From Isoetes taiwanensis (taxonomy: Eukaryota; Streptophyta; Lycopodiopsida; Isoetales; Isoetaceae), in contig JAJEKV010000064.1 in the NCBI GenBank assembly GCA_021234155.1, positions 6,014,001-6,078,000 on the forward strand: a stretch of DNA of 64,000 nucleotides, in the 5' to 3' direction. Position numbers and translations under genes: made by a program. Shown in pieces: positions 36,820 through 47,106 of the stretch. A model generated the notes under the pieces. It was not told the origin of the DNA. It saw only the letters and a list, made by a program, of their open reading frames with translations, and ran no database searches. Position 1 is the first letter of the stretch; the number at the start of each line of letters is the position of its first letter.

Positions 36820-36905
36820 GGTGGGTCCCTATGTCATATAGGGACCCACCGTTCCCTTGTATGACATAATTAGGGACCTTCCTTTCCTCCCGGGAGGAGG
36901 TAGGC
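36820..36905 (+). promoter_or_regulatory. structured 3' end of the sister element
   Basis: A perfect 13-bp stem GGTGGGTCCCTAT (36820-36832) pairs with ATAGGGACCCACC (36838-36850) around the loop GTCAT. The loop is complementary to ATGAC at 36861-36865, exactly 10 nt after the stem. A palindromic second hairpin CCTCCCGGGAGG and GGAGGTAGGC follow, then (TA)n. The architecture is that of the unit A and B 3' ends with changed bases. Confidence 0.65.
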
Positions 36906-37606
36906 AAATTATATATATATATATACATATATATACATATATATCCAATAGGTTGGTATGTCTAAATGGCTATCATCTGGTAAGGCAGCAGAGCATCAGT
37001 TATATGGCCCCAATAAAAACTCTACTTTGACATATGGTCAGACTGGTGGGCATTATAAAGGTTGTATATCAGGAATAAATGATAAAAACCAAAAAGTATA
37101 ATCTGTCTGAATGGATAGACATTATACAATGAATAGGGTAGTTTGATTGCGCGGAACTAGTTCTGGACTGCACATGAAAGGAATATGTGCTTGGACATTC
37201 TTGAATAAGTCTTAGGGTGTGAACACATGGGGAGTGAACTCCTAGAGAATATAAACACTATAGGGATAACATAACATTTAGTTGTTTGGCTCCATAGGGT
37301 TACTTTTCTTCCTTACTATATTATTGATTAAAATATACTTGGGGTTATTGTAACTTTCATGTTTTCATATGGTAAATCAGATCTGCACATTTAAAGTCAC
37401 ATATAAGCTCTAAATATGGTTAGCAGGGCATACGGTTACAATTAAACTAACCTTGGATGGGTATGATGGTATTGGTAAGATATTATGTACGAAAACGTAG
37501 AATTTACTTAACTCTATGCGGAAGATACGTGTATAGACCAATTAGGGTTCGAATGGGCTAGAAGCTATACACGAAGCAAGGCCGCCGTTTGCAGCAAGTT
37601 ACAGGC

Positions 37607-38902
37607 ATGCTATGCTCTAGTTTCACCGGAATGGGACGCTTAACATGCATTACTGACATTAGGGTACTCTGTTCTTTGCCCTTGGGCCAATTTATTATGA
37701 GATTTTTCAACGGTTCATTTGAAATGAATCCTGATACAGCACGGATATGGATTTGGCGCCTTAAAGAGGTATGGTACAAGCTCATTTCATATGCAATCTC
37801 TGCCTTTATAAACCACGAAATGGGTGGTCCGCCTTCTTTTGCCTTTGGTAATTTGTCTGTGAAAGATTGTGAGATTGAAGCTCCGGAAAGCACCGGATTT
37901 ATTTGTAAGCTCCACGGCTGTGGTGTTAACATGACAAGGCCTGAAGGATCTGGCAACAAAGGGCCAACTAAAGCGGATATTCTGGAAATGCTAAGAGAGG
38001 CTGGAGTGGATTGTAGCTTTGTTGGAAGAAATGAAGGAGCAGCCGTGAAAAAATCTGAACTTATGGAGATGGCTATCAAGGCCGGAATTGATATCATGGC
38101 CAAGAAAAAGGCCAGCAGTAGCAAAAGATCTGCAGCACCGAGAATTCAAGATCTCATGGCAAGAAGAAAAAATGCTTCAACATCTCTTGATCATACCTTC
38201 CCTGGAGCTAATAGCGGTATCAACATCACTTCAAGCCAGATGGACGAGTCTACTTATGGAGATGTTCCTCTAAATCAGGTTCTTATATATTCGTATTAGT
38301 TTGGTAATTGCATTCAATAAGGGAATGGGAATAGATTACTGCAAGGAAAGAAGCGTATAGCCTAATTCTGGTCTTTGGAGTTATGCATTAAGAAGTAAGT
38401 GTTTCTGGATGAATGGCCATAGTTACTAGCAGGAAATGAATGTATCTTGGTTATTTCTATTCTGCTGTAATGCTAACAACAGAAATACATGGACAATGGT
38501 CCTGTCATACACTGATATGGCAGTAAAGGGAGTATGTCTCAACCTTATTTTTGGTATTCTCGTTTAACTAAGTTTCTGAAAATGTTGAAGGGCGTTAAGC
38601 CATGAAACACCATTGCTTACCTGCTAGCAAAGTCAGCCTTACCCTTCTTAGGCTAATGGTTGATTTTTTTGCTGCAGGTAACCGGTGTTTCATCTACATA
38701 CCCGTTTTTTCCTCATGTTTTTGAGCATAAGCAAAGGGAGCACACTGAAGAATGCAAACTGAGCAACAAAGCTTTCTTTGATTTTGTTTTGACACGCAAA
38801 AATGATCTTACTTTTCTGCAAATGAGACTCATCTATAAGATGTTCAGGTCGTATTACTTTCCTAAGGCTTACTGCTGCAAGTGTAATAGTGGAATGGAGT
38901 GA
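37607..38902 (+). CDS. ORF1 of the sister element, two exons
   Basis: Exon 1 37607-38278 (224 codons from ATG 37607; a later ATG at 37631 is possible) and exon 2 38678-38902 (75 codons with stop), joined in phase 0 to about 298 residues. Exon 1: aromatic WIWRLKEVWYKLISYAI, then CKLHGCGVN, basic GNKGPTK, helix pair ADILEMLREAGV and SELMEMAIKAGI, basic KKKASSSKRS and PLNQ at the donor. These align with ORF1 of units A-D. Exon 2: VTGVSSTYPFFPHVFEH, then basic and aromatic sequence ending YCCKCNSGME, a possible zinc-binding pair. Units A-D share only VTGV of exon 2 before stopping. It is the best preserved ORF1 in the window; function unknown, nucleic-acid binding is inferred. Confidence 0.65.
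38279..38677 (+). other. spliceosomal intron of the sister ORF1
   Basis: Donor AATCAG|GTTCTT and acceptor TTTTTTGCTGCAG|GTAACCGG, 399 bp. Position and phase match the 227-bp intron of unit B although the intron sequences differ, which argues for descent of a real intron. Confidence 0.75.
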
Positions 38903-39824
<922 letters not shown>

Positions 39825-40375
39825 CAAAAGGATGGCTCTATTAATGAAATAATTTTCTGGTAAAAAATGTACCCTTTTCTTACGTAACTTCTATTTTGAA
39901 AGCATATGTAGGACCTTGCTGCCACAAACACAAGGAACTTATGTTCATTAACATGTCAGGATATTTTTGAATAGTGGGGAATACTTAACATTAATTTGAA
40001 ACTATATAATGCCGGGCTCAATCTTTTACTTGTATGTTTTGCAATAGTCCTTGTCACTATTTTTGTAAAGCGTCCATGGGACAAATTTTTTATGAAATGC
40101 TTTGTACCTGACTGTTTACAGTTAATGATAGACTTCCTTTCTAAACTATTCTTGTAATCCTTTTTGTATTTTTACTGTTCTCTTAGTTTCCACTGTTCTT
40201 TTGCTTGACTAAACTGTCTATTCTTTTCTGTTGCTGTTCTTTTTTGATACTGTTTCCAACTTGAAATACACACAAGTACTTGGAAGTACATACAAGAATC
40301 TCACACAAGTACAAGAATTTCCTGCAATAAGCTACTTGAAAATCATGCAAACCCTGTTTGGTATTATCAATTGCA
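39825..40375. other. no gene recognised
   Basis: AT-rich unique sequence between the TA tract and the 74-bp repeats. Only short frames without protein-like composition are present. Confidence 0.5.
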
Positions 40376-40625
40376 ACTTGAATTTGGCACAAGTATTAGG
40401 AAGTATAGACTTAAGAATCATGTAAACCATGTTTAATATTTAACTTGCAACTTGAATTTGGCACAAGTATTAGGAAGTACAGACATAAGAATCATGTAAA
40501 CCCTGTTTAATATTTAACTTGCAACTTGAATTTGGCCCAAGTATTAGGAAGTACAGACTTAAGAATCATGTAAACCATGTTTAATATTTAACTTGAATTT
40601 GGCACTTGAATTTGGAAGTACAGAC
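40376..40625. repeat. 74-bp tandem repeat
   Basis: Copies start at 40376, 40450 and 40524 with ACTTGAATTTGGCACAAGTA and contain AGAATCATGTAAACC; a shortened fourth ends near 40625. A looser precursor unit lies just upstream (from about 40302). Confidence 0.9.
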
Positions 40626-43299
40626 TTGAGAATCATGTAAAACTTAACACTAGAATTGTCCCATAATGGACCAAAAATGGTCCATTTGCAATGTTCACTT
40701 TAAAATTCGTATAAAATCAATGGCACAAAATCTATTTGAACCCTTCCTAAGAGTTTATATATGGCAGTCATACTCTACTAGAAAAATATCTAAAAATATA
40801 TACACCTCCATTCTTGTAAGTTATGCTCTAACAAACTCAGGGGGGTCAAGTACCAAAAGGTTCATGTTTAAATAAAGTCAAACTGTTTCGACAAAAAGAT
40901 TTTTTCAAATTTTTTGATTACCACGATATTTTTCTACACGAGATAAAGAAAAAGACACAAAAAAACACATGTCAATCCGAAGTCTGTGAAGAAAGATAGG
41001 GCTATTCAAACATGACACGGTCAAAACTGCTTTCTGCCTCCTCAGAACCAATTATGGTTCCCAGAAGGTAGTTGTAGTTTAAATACAACTACTTTTACAA
41101 GGAAATGTGTTTTGAGCTAATATTTGATATATAAGCAATTGACAAGTTCCTCCATCCCATAAAAATATTGGCTGGCCTTGAGTTAGATATTTGAGCTTTT
41201 ATTTTTTATCTCAATTTTAGGGAACTTGTAATAGTGATTAATATTTCCGTGTATAGAGCAAAAATTAGTCTATGATGTCCTCCAAAAAATCATAGTATGA
41301 AAGTTCAAAATGATATGAAACCAATACAAAAACAAGCTCATTAAAAGTGCAAAAGACATGGTCACAAGAAATCAAGAAAGGTTTCAGTACCTGAGCCCAT
41401 TACTGGTTCATAGGTCCATTGAAAATAAATAACTTCCTTATGTTAATCGATCTCAAGTTGAATTTTGGGATATGAATAGCTTCTGATTTACTCGAGTAAT
41501 TGAAAATATTTGTTGAGCATAACCTTGAGATTTGGATTTATCTTTATAGCATTAACTTCAAATATGTCTTCTATGTTTATTCTAGATTTATGCCTCGAGA
41601 TGTGACTTTGAAAAGTCACACTCTCAAAATGTCCCATTTTATAAAATCAATGCAAAAAAGTTCAAAGAAAAATATGAAAGTTTATGACCATAAAAAGTCA
41701 AGTTAGACGGCTTTATGCAGTTCCACTGCAGACCATTATTGGACCACAGGACTGGAAGTTTAAAAATTAATAGAGGCAACATCTTAATCAATTTTGATCC
41801 CAACTTTGGAATAGAGATTATACGTACAGTTCTCTATAGGATAAAATTGGTTGGTTAGACGAGCTTGCATAATTTGAGGGCAATTTTTAAGCACAAACAA
41901 CTGTGAATTTATAGTGTACTTATTCATCAAATGAATCTACATGGACTTCCACTCACACCTTTCAAAAATTATGTTATTAAATGTAAGAAACCATGGTATT
42001 ATTATAGGGACAAAATGGATAGGGCTAGAGAGAGATATATGCTCTATACAATTGGTCTAGTTATGGACCATAAATGGTCCATGCTTAATTCCAAATAATA
42101 CATTATTTCAATATGAAAATTGAGAGTTGTATTGCAAAGAAGGCTCGCATTCATGAAAAATATAGTGTACATGAAAGATGACCTACATGTAACATTATCC
42201 TACTAAAACTCCAATGCTTTGTAGTAGCAATAGATATACCAGTTTTATACTAGTAAGAAATGACTATGTTTCTCCGTCTTTTTTTGCAAGAAGGCCACAC
42301 AACCTATATAGTGGACCTATATATATGTCCCTTGTCATATTATTGAACCATTTGGAAGGTTTATTTGGAGAGTTATAGGGTGTTCTCTACAAAGCTGAGA
42401 AAGACGCATCAAAGGTCATGTGGTCTAATTACTGATTCTCATAGTTAAACTTCAAGATCTTCACTTTCATTCATCAATAAACATCACTAGCTATGTAAAT
42501 GCGCAGTCTTCAGCCTATAATTTTGGAATTAACTCAAATTTTTAACCTCTAATGTGTTAATCCTGTGGTTGTACATCATCTTTAAATCTAGTTAATTGCA
42601 TGGTTAAACCCTAATTACACTATATGCAAGTTGATAGAGTAATTTTCTATGTAGATATAAGTAGAATGCATCATTCATTACCCTCCTGATACTTATAGAT
42701 GGTGATTTTAGAGGATTTTAACATATAATTTTGTCCAAAATTCTGTATAAGAAATTGTCTATTAAATTTGGAAGTTGATATAACTTATGAACACTCCAAA
42801 AAAACATGATATTGTACTTCATATAGTTAACAACTCATGGCCACAAGAATTAAGCCAAAACTTGTAATAATAAGAGAGAAATAATTCCTAAACCGTAAGC
42901 AGCACTTTTGAAGAAAATGGGGTTTGACGACTTCCACGGATGTTAGATGATAGCAACCAAAGCTGAAAACATACAAATCAATGTGTCCTATCATAGATAA
43001 GCAAACACTTCCAATTTTAACAAGGTTTAGGTCTGCTTATGGTAGGAAAACTCAAGAATGCAGTTCTGGACTGTTGCAGAAACTGCCAAATTCTCTAAAA
43101 TTTGGACAATCACCACAGCATATAGGTGAGTTCATTGGTCGTGAGATTCTCCAAATCATTAAGAATCAAGTAAAGATTGATATGGCAGTGATATATTGTG
43201 AAATTGAAACTTCTATTCTCATATATAATGGTTTAAGTGGCAGTGGGTCAACTGGATCAATTCTGGTCCATGGAGCAGGAATGGTCCCTGGGACAACTC
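40626..43299. other. no gene recognised
   Basis: 2.7 kb of AT-rich sequence without convincing frames, terminal repeats or known motifs. A recurrent phrase, ATGGACCA(T/A)AAATGGTCCAT at about 40664 and 42064, may be a short dispersed inverted motif. Confidence 0.5.
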
Positions 43300-43500
43300 T
43301 AGTGTTAACTTGCAACTGGTATAAGACATGCAACATGAATTTGGCACAAGCATTTGGAAGTACAGACTTAAGAATCATGTTTGATATTTAGTTTGCAACT
43401 GGTATAACAGTCATGCAACTCGAATTTAGCACGTGTGTTTGCAATAACAGACTTGAATCATGCAAGACTTGTTTAGTATTTAACCTGTTTAGTAAAACTT
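43300..43500. repeat. diverged copies of the 74-bp repeat
   Basis: ATGAATTTGGCACAAGCATT, GGAAGTACAGACTTAAGAAT and related phrases recur with substitutions, about 2.7 kb from the main 74-bp cluster. The two clusters probably share an origin. Confidence 0.7.
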
Positions 43501-44997
43501 GTCTATTAATTGCAATTCTATATCAATATCAGGTTTAGTACTCAGGTTTTGTAGGATATTCTGGAATCATAAACTTAGAACATATGAAACTTAGAACTTA
43601 TTCTTATCTTCAGTTTGCTGGAATCATGGTTGACTGGATACAAACAAGCAAGTGAAACATAGAACAATCAATCAAAAAACTTGGTGACTGAATTCAAGCT
43701 GAAAACTTGCTAAATTCATGAAGGAAACCTACTGATATAACTTTAGCAGAACTTGCTGACATGCATTTTAGAGTATCAGGATTTGAACCTGATTTCAACC
43801 AGTATTCTCAACCTTTTTTTTTGCTACACTTTAGTGACAGAAAGTACATCATATTTATCATGAACAACCACCTACTCTACCATTATCCAAGATTAGAATG
43901 CTTAGAGTGCTTAGGGGCTTGCAGTTCTTGCATTGCAGAGGCTCCAGAATGGCGATTCGACTTTGCCATATCATTCAGAATGGCAAAATTACCCTAGAAA
44001 CCAAGTTATATGGCCAGTTTTGCAAAAGAAAGAAACACTTGTACCCTACATGGCAGTATTCAACAGCCACTTCCTAGGCCAATTAACTACGAGTGTGTTC
44101 AACACTAGCTAGTTTGACGCTTTTTCGAGAAGGCTTTTGGCCACTATACTTGGTCCCCAAGACAATGTCGATGTTCTGAATCCATTGGCAAACCAAATCA
44201 CGATTCTGGAGAGGGGATATTTCTTGTTCGTCACCAGTGCCTTCGAGAGAGGACTTTTGGGGCAAGCTGCTTTGGGGGGCTTTTAGGGTCTGTGCTCTGG
44301 TGTCCACCCCCCCTCCCCCCCCCTCCTATGTTAAGATACAACTGCAAGGTCCTGGTCGAATTTGATAAGGATAGAGCCTCCGAAACATAAACCCTGCGAG
44401 TTGCTAGGTTCTTGAAATTTTTGTGTTTTGGGTGTCAAGTTTTGATCTTTTGCACTTGGGACGTGGCCAAGAAGGTGCAGTTGAGAACAGAAGTAAGGGG
44501 AACTGACGGAATAGAGTTTTGATCTGTCCTCCTCCTGTTGTGGCAATGAGAAATCAAGGGCTGCTTTTGCAGTAGCAAGACATTCATAAATTCGTAATTA
44601 ATGCGTACGAAATTAAATTCTGATTTTTTATCAGCTGGCTTTTTAAGTCATCATCAGCATACAAGCCAACTTTTCAAATTCCTAGATAAGGTTTAGATCA
44701 AAGAGTTAGCATTAGAATGGTCCGGGCAACCAAGCTGTCAATCTTTACTAAGTCAAACACGACCAGAACCTTGCACGGCCGTCTTACCAGAGGGGAGAGT
44801 CCGGATCCCAGGAGGTGGGCCCCAAAAAAGTTCCTAAGGCAACCTTTCCTGGCAGCTCTTCCTCGTGGGGGATTGTACATTAATGACCATCCTCCCGAAG
44901 CTCAGTTCCCCTATCTGACCCTTGACATAAAGAATAAAAAACATAATAAAGTAGGATTGAATGCAATAAAGAAGGTTTGATACAATAAGGGGTACAC
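43501..44997. other. no gene recognised
   Basis: A C-rich run lies at about 44309-44325. Two frames (43761-43997 and 44717-44980) have mixed composition but no recognisable domain. A degraded retroelement is possible but not shown. Confidence 0.4.
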
Positions 44998-45240
44998 TAA
45001 CATAAAGAAGGTTTGAACCTTTGAAGCTTGGCCTTGAGAAAATTAGGACAATTTGCCTTAACCATTAGGCCAAGGGGGAAGGGTTGAAAAAATAGCATCT
45101 AAGATAAAAACACAAATACTGCTGATGGAAACCTAACCACTTTAAACCTAACAAAACAAGACTTAAAAAAAAACTACATTTTGGTATGTTGGTAAGGTCT
45201 CCTAGTAGGAGATTGACGATTTTGAGTTCAAGAGCAAGTG
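44998..45240 (-). repeat. tRNA-derived SINE-like copy 1
   Basis: On the minus strand an RNA polymerase III-type internal promoter is visible: A box TGGCCTAATGG (complement of 45062-45072) and B box GGTTCAAACC (complement of 45010-45019), about 42 bp apart. A partner copy at 45593-45835 shares about 240 bp including both boxes. No complete cloverleaf or acceptor stem is present, so it is not a tRNA gene. Confidence 0.55.
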
Positions 45241-45592
45241 AAAAAAAAAACCAGAATTTGTACATAATGTTGATAAACACAAAGACGTAGCTATAGACGT
45301 CGTTTAAGAAGATTGAATTGGGAATAGAAGCATTTGGACTACTAGAATGAAGACAGATGATTATAGAGAAGCATTCGGCACAACAGAATTGTTACTACCT
45401 GACTAGAGTGTAAGGTTGGACCTATGTGGCTAGAAAAGACTTGGTGTTAAATTGAATTGAGAATATAGGCATTAGGGCTGCTAGAATGAACACAAATGAT
45501 TATAGAGAAGCAAAATTAGTTCCATTACCGACGGAATGGTGAATGTATTGTCTTTGGGGGGATTATTATAGGTCCACTATATGGAGCTACAA

Positions 45593-45835
45593 TAACATAA
45601 AAAGGGTTTGAACTCTTGAATGTTGGCCTCGAATTTAAATAACTTCTAACCATTAGGCCGAGGGGGCCAAGGGTTGAAAAAGTAGCAAAGATACAAATAC
45701 AACTGGTGGAAACCTAACTTCTTTAAATCTAAGAAAATAAAATTTTAAGATAAACTACATCTTTGCATGTTGGTAAGGTATTAGTTCTCATAGCAGGGAG
45801 TGAAGAGTTCAATTTCAAGACCAAATTAGAAAGAA
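45593..45835 (-). repeat. tRNA-derived SINE-like copy 2
   Basis: Diverged direct repeat of the element at 44998-45240, with A box CGGCCTAATGG (complement of 45650-45660) and B box GAGTTCAAACCC (complement of 45604-45615). Sequence between the copies is also partly duplicated: TTATAGAGAAGC recurs at about 45360 and 45499, suggesting a tandem duplication of a longer segment. Confidence 0.5.
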
Positions 45836-46339
45836 AAAAAAAAGGAATTGTCTTCACTACAAACGAACACGTAGCTATAGACGTCGTTTAACGACGTCCA
45901 CGACGCTGTCGTTAAACTATGTCTAAGCATCGTTTAAGGACGAACTGTGATTTTAAACTGAAACATGGCGGTATTCCTGCCCCTTATTTTCGAGCAAGCA
46001 AAGCTCATAAAGGAGCATTTTTTGAGGCAATTTTCGGTGCAGATCTACTTTGGGGTCTATTCTAAGTATAAAGTAAGCTTCATAAGGTATGTGCACAAAC
46101 CAACCAACTCTTTTTTCAAATCTAAGCTTGTTTTTTGGTAGATTTAGGGCGTTTTGTATTTGTTGTTTGTTCTTCCATTTCCATTCCATTTCGATCTTAC
46201 TCCACACTTATTCTTCCATTTCTTCCTTCTTCTCTTCTTCTTTTTCCATTCTTCCTTCAATCTTCCTTTCTTGCACCAGGGCCCCAAGCTTATTTGCTTG
46301 CTTCATTGTCCAGGAACAAGCTTGTAGCTATTTCATCAA
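45836..46339. other. no gene; pyrimidine-rich lead-in
   Basis: Includes short inverted sequence around 45880-45930 (GTAGCTATAGACGTCGTTTA, also present near 45284-45308) and a long TTCC-rich run at 46165-46275. Confidence 0.5.
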
Positions 46340-46623
46340 TTCGCACGAGGTCCCACAGGCTACGGATTGAGACAGATAGATGGGAGCGGCCGCAATTGCC
46401 GCGAGAAGCGAGACTATGTACCTGTTGCCAGTTACAGGTTATTGAAGATGAAAGCCATACTCTTCTGAGTTGTCCTGCTTTTGAGATAGTCCGGAATCAT
46501 TTTTTGACCTTAGCATTCCATTCCACGCTTCCACAACTTCTTAGCGCACCATCTGTGCATGACTTGGCATTATACATACTTGAGGTTCTAGATGAACGTC
46601 TTCAATTACTGAGCCCTCAGTAG
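46340..46623 (+). pseudogene. LINE reverse-transcriptase 3' fragment (zinc-binding tail)
   Basis: Reads RSHRLRIETDRWERPQLPRE, then CTCCQLQVIEDESHTLLSC and on to TAG 46621-46623. This is the C-terminal zinc-binding segment typical of plant LINE RTs and aligns with the tail of the LINE at 52.8-53.1 kb (RFCPCCREAVVEDEEHAFLEC). It is the last part of a 5'-truncated insertion; a possible 3' tail of TCTAT repeats follows at about 46780-46797. Near-identical 20-bp flanks at 46202 and 46816 may be the target duplication. Confidence 0.7.
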
Positions 46624-46846
46624 TCATTATCTCCGAGTGTCTAGTATCATCATTACTGCAAAGGTTTTTCCTTTGAAAACCTTTCGAGGCAGGGGTTTTT
46701 TAATCCTAGTAGTAATGATTGTACTAGCCCATTGTATGGGTCCCATGACCTATTGGTCTCCCTGGACGTTAAAAAAATCTATTCTATTCTATTCTTCCAT
46801 TCTTGCATCCTTCTTCCATACTTATTCTTCCATTCCCAATGTCCGC

Positions 46847-47050
46847 TTCTTCTTCTTCTTCTTCTTCTTCTTCTTCTTCTTCTTCTTCTTCTTCTTCTTC
46901 TTCTTCTTCTTCTTCTTCTTCTTCTTCTTCTTCTTCTTCTTCTTCTTCTTCTTCTTCTTCTTCTTCTTCTTCTTCTTCTTCTTCTTCTTCTTCTTCTTCT
47001 TCTTCTTCTTCTTCTTCTTCTTCTTCTTCTTCTTCTTCTTCTTCTTCTTC
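46847..47050. repeat. (TTC)68 microsatellite
   Basis: An uninterrupted TTC run of 204 bp. It generates long spurious poly-Phe, poly-Leu, poly-Ser and poly-Glu frames. Confidence 0.97.
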
Positions 47051-47106
47051 GAATATGTTCTTAGAAAGACTACGGTCAGATAATGTTAAAAAACATTTAA
47101 ACGCCT

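Larger units (their letters stand above)
31067..36910 (+). mobile_element. partial unit D joined to a diverged sister element
   Basis: From 31100 to about 35815 this is the fourth copy of the array. At 35816 the sequence switches abruptly to a diverged relative covering the region from just after RT motif A to the 3' end, with its own 3' hairpin and (TA)n. Interval 31100-32083 (5' region) and 32939-34673 hold no extra gene apart from a 65-bp insertion. Confidence 0.88.

Noticed and set aside
8159-36910. Hammerhead ribozyme, known from some Penelope-like elements
   Set aside because: I looked for CTGANGA with a matching GAAA core near the unit ends and found none.
8159-36910. GIY-YIG endonuclease domain
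   Set aside because: No GIY...YIG-like pair was seen before or after the RT; a profile search would be needed to exclude a diverged one.
45008-45078. Genuine tRNA gene
   Set aside because: A and B boxes are present but no acceptor stem or full cloverleaf can be formed.
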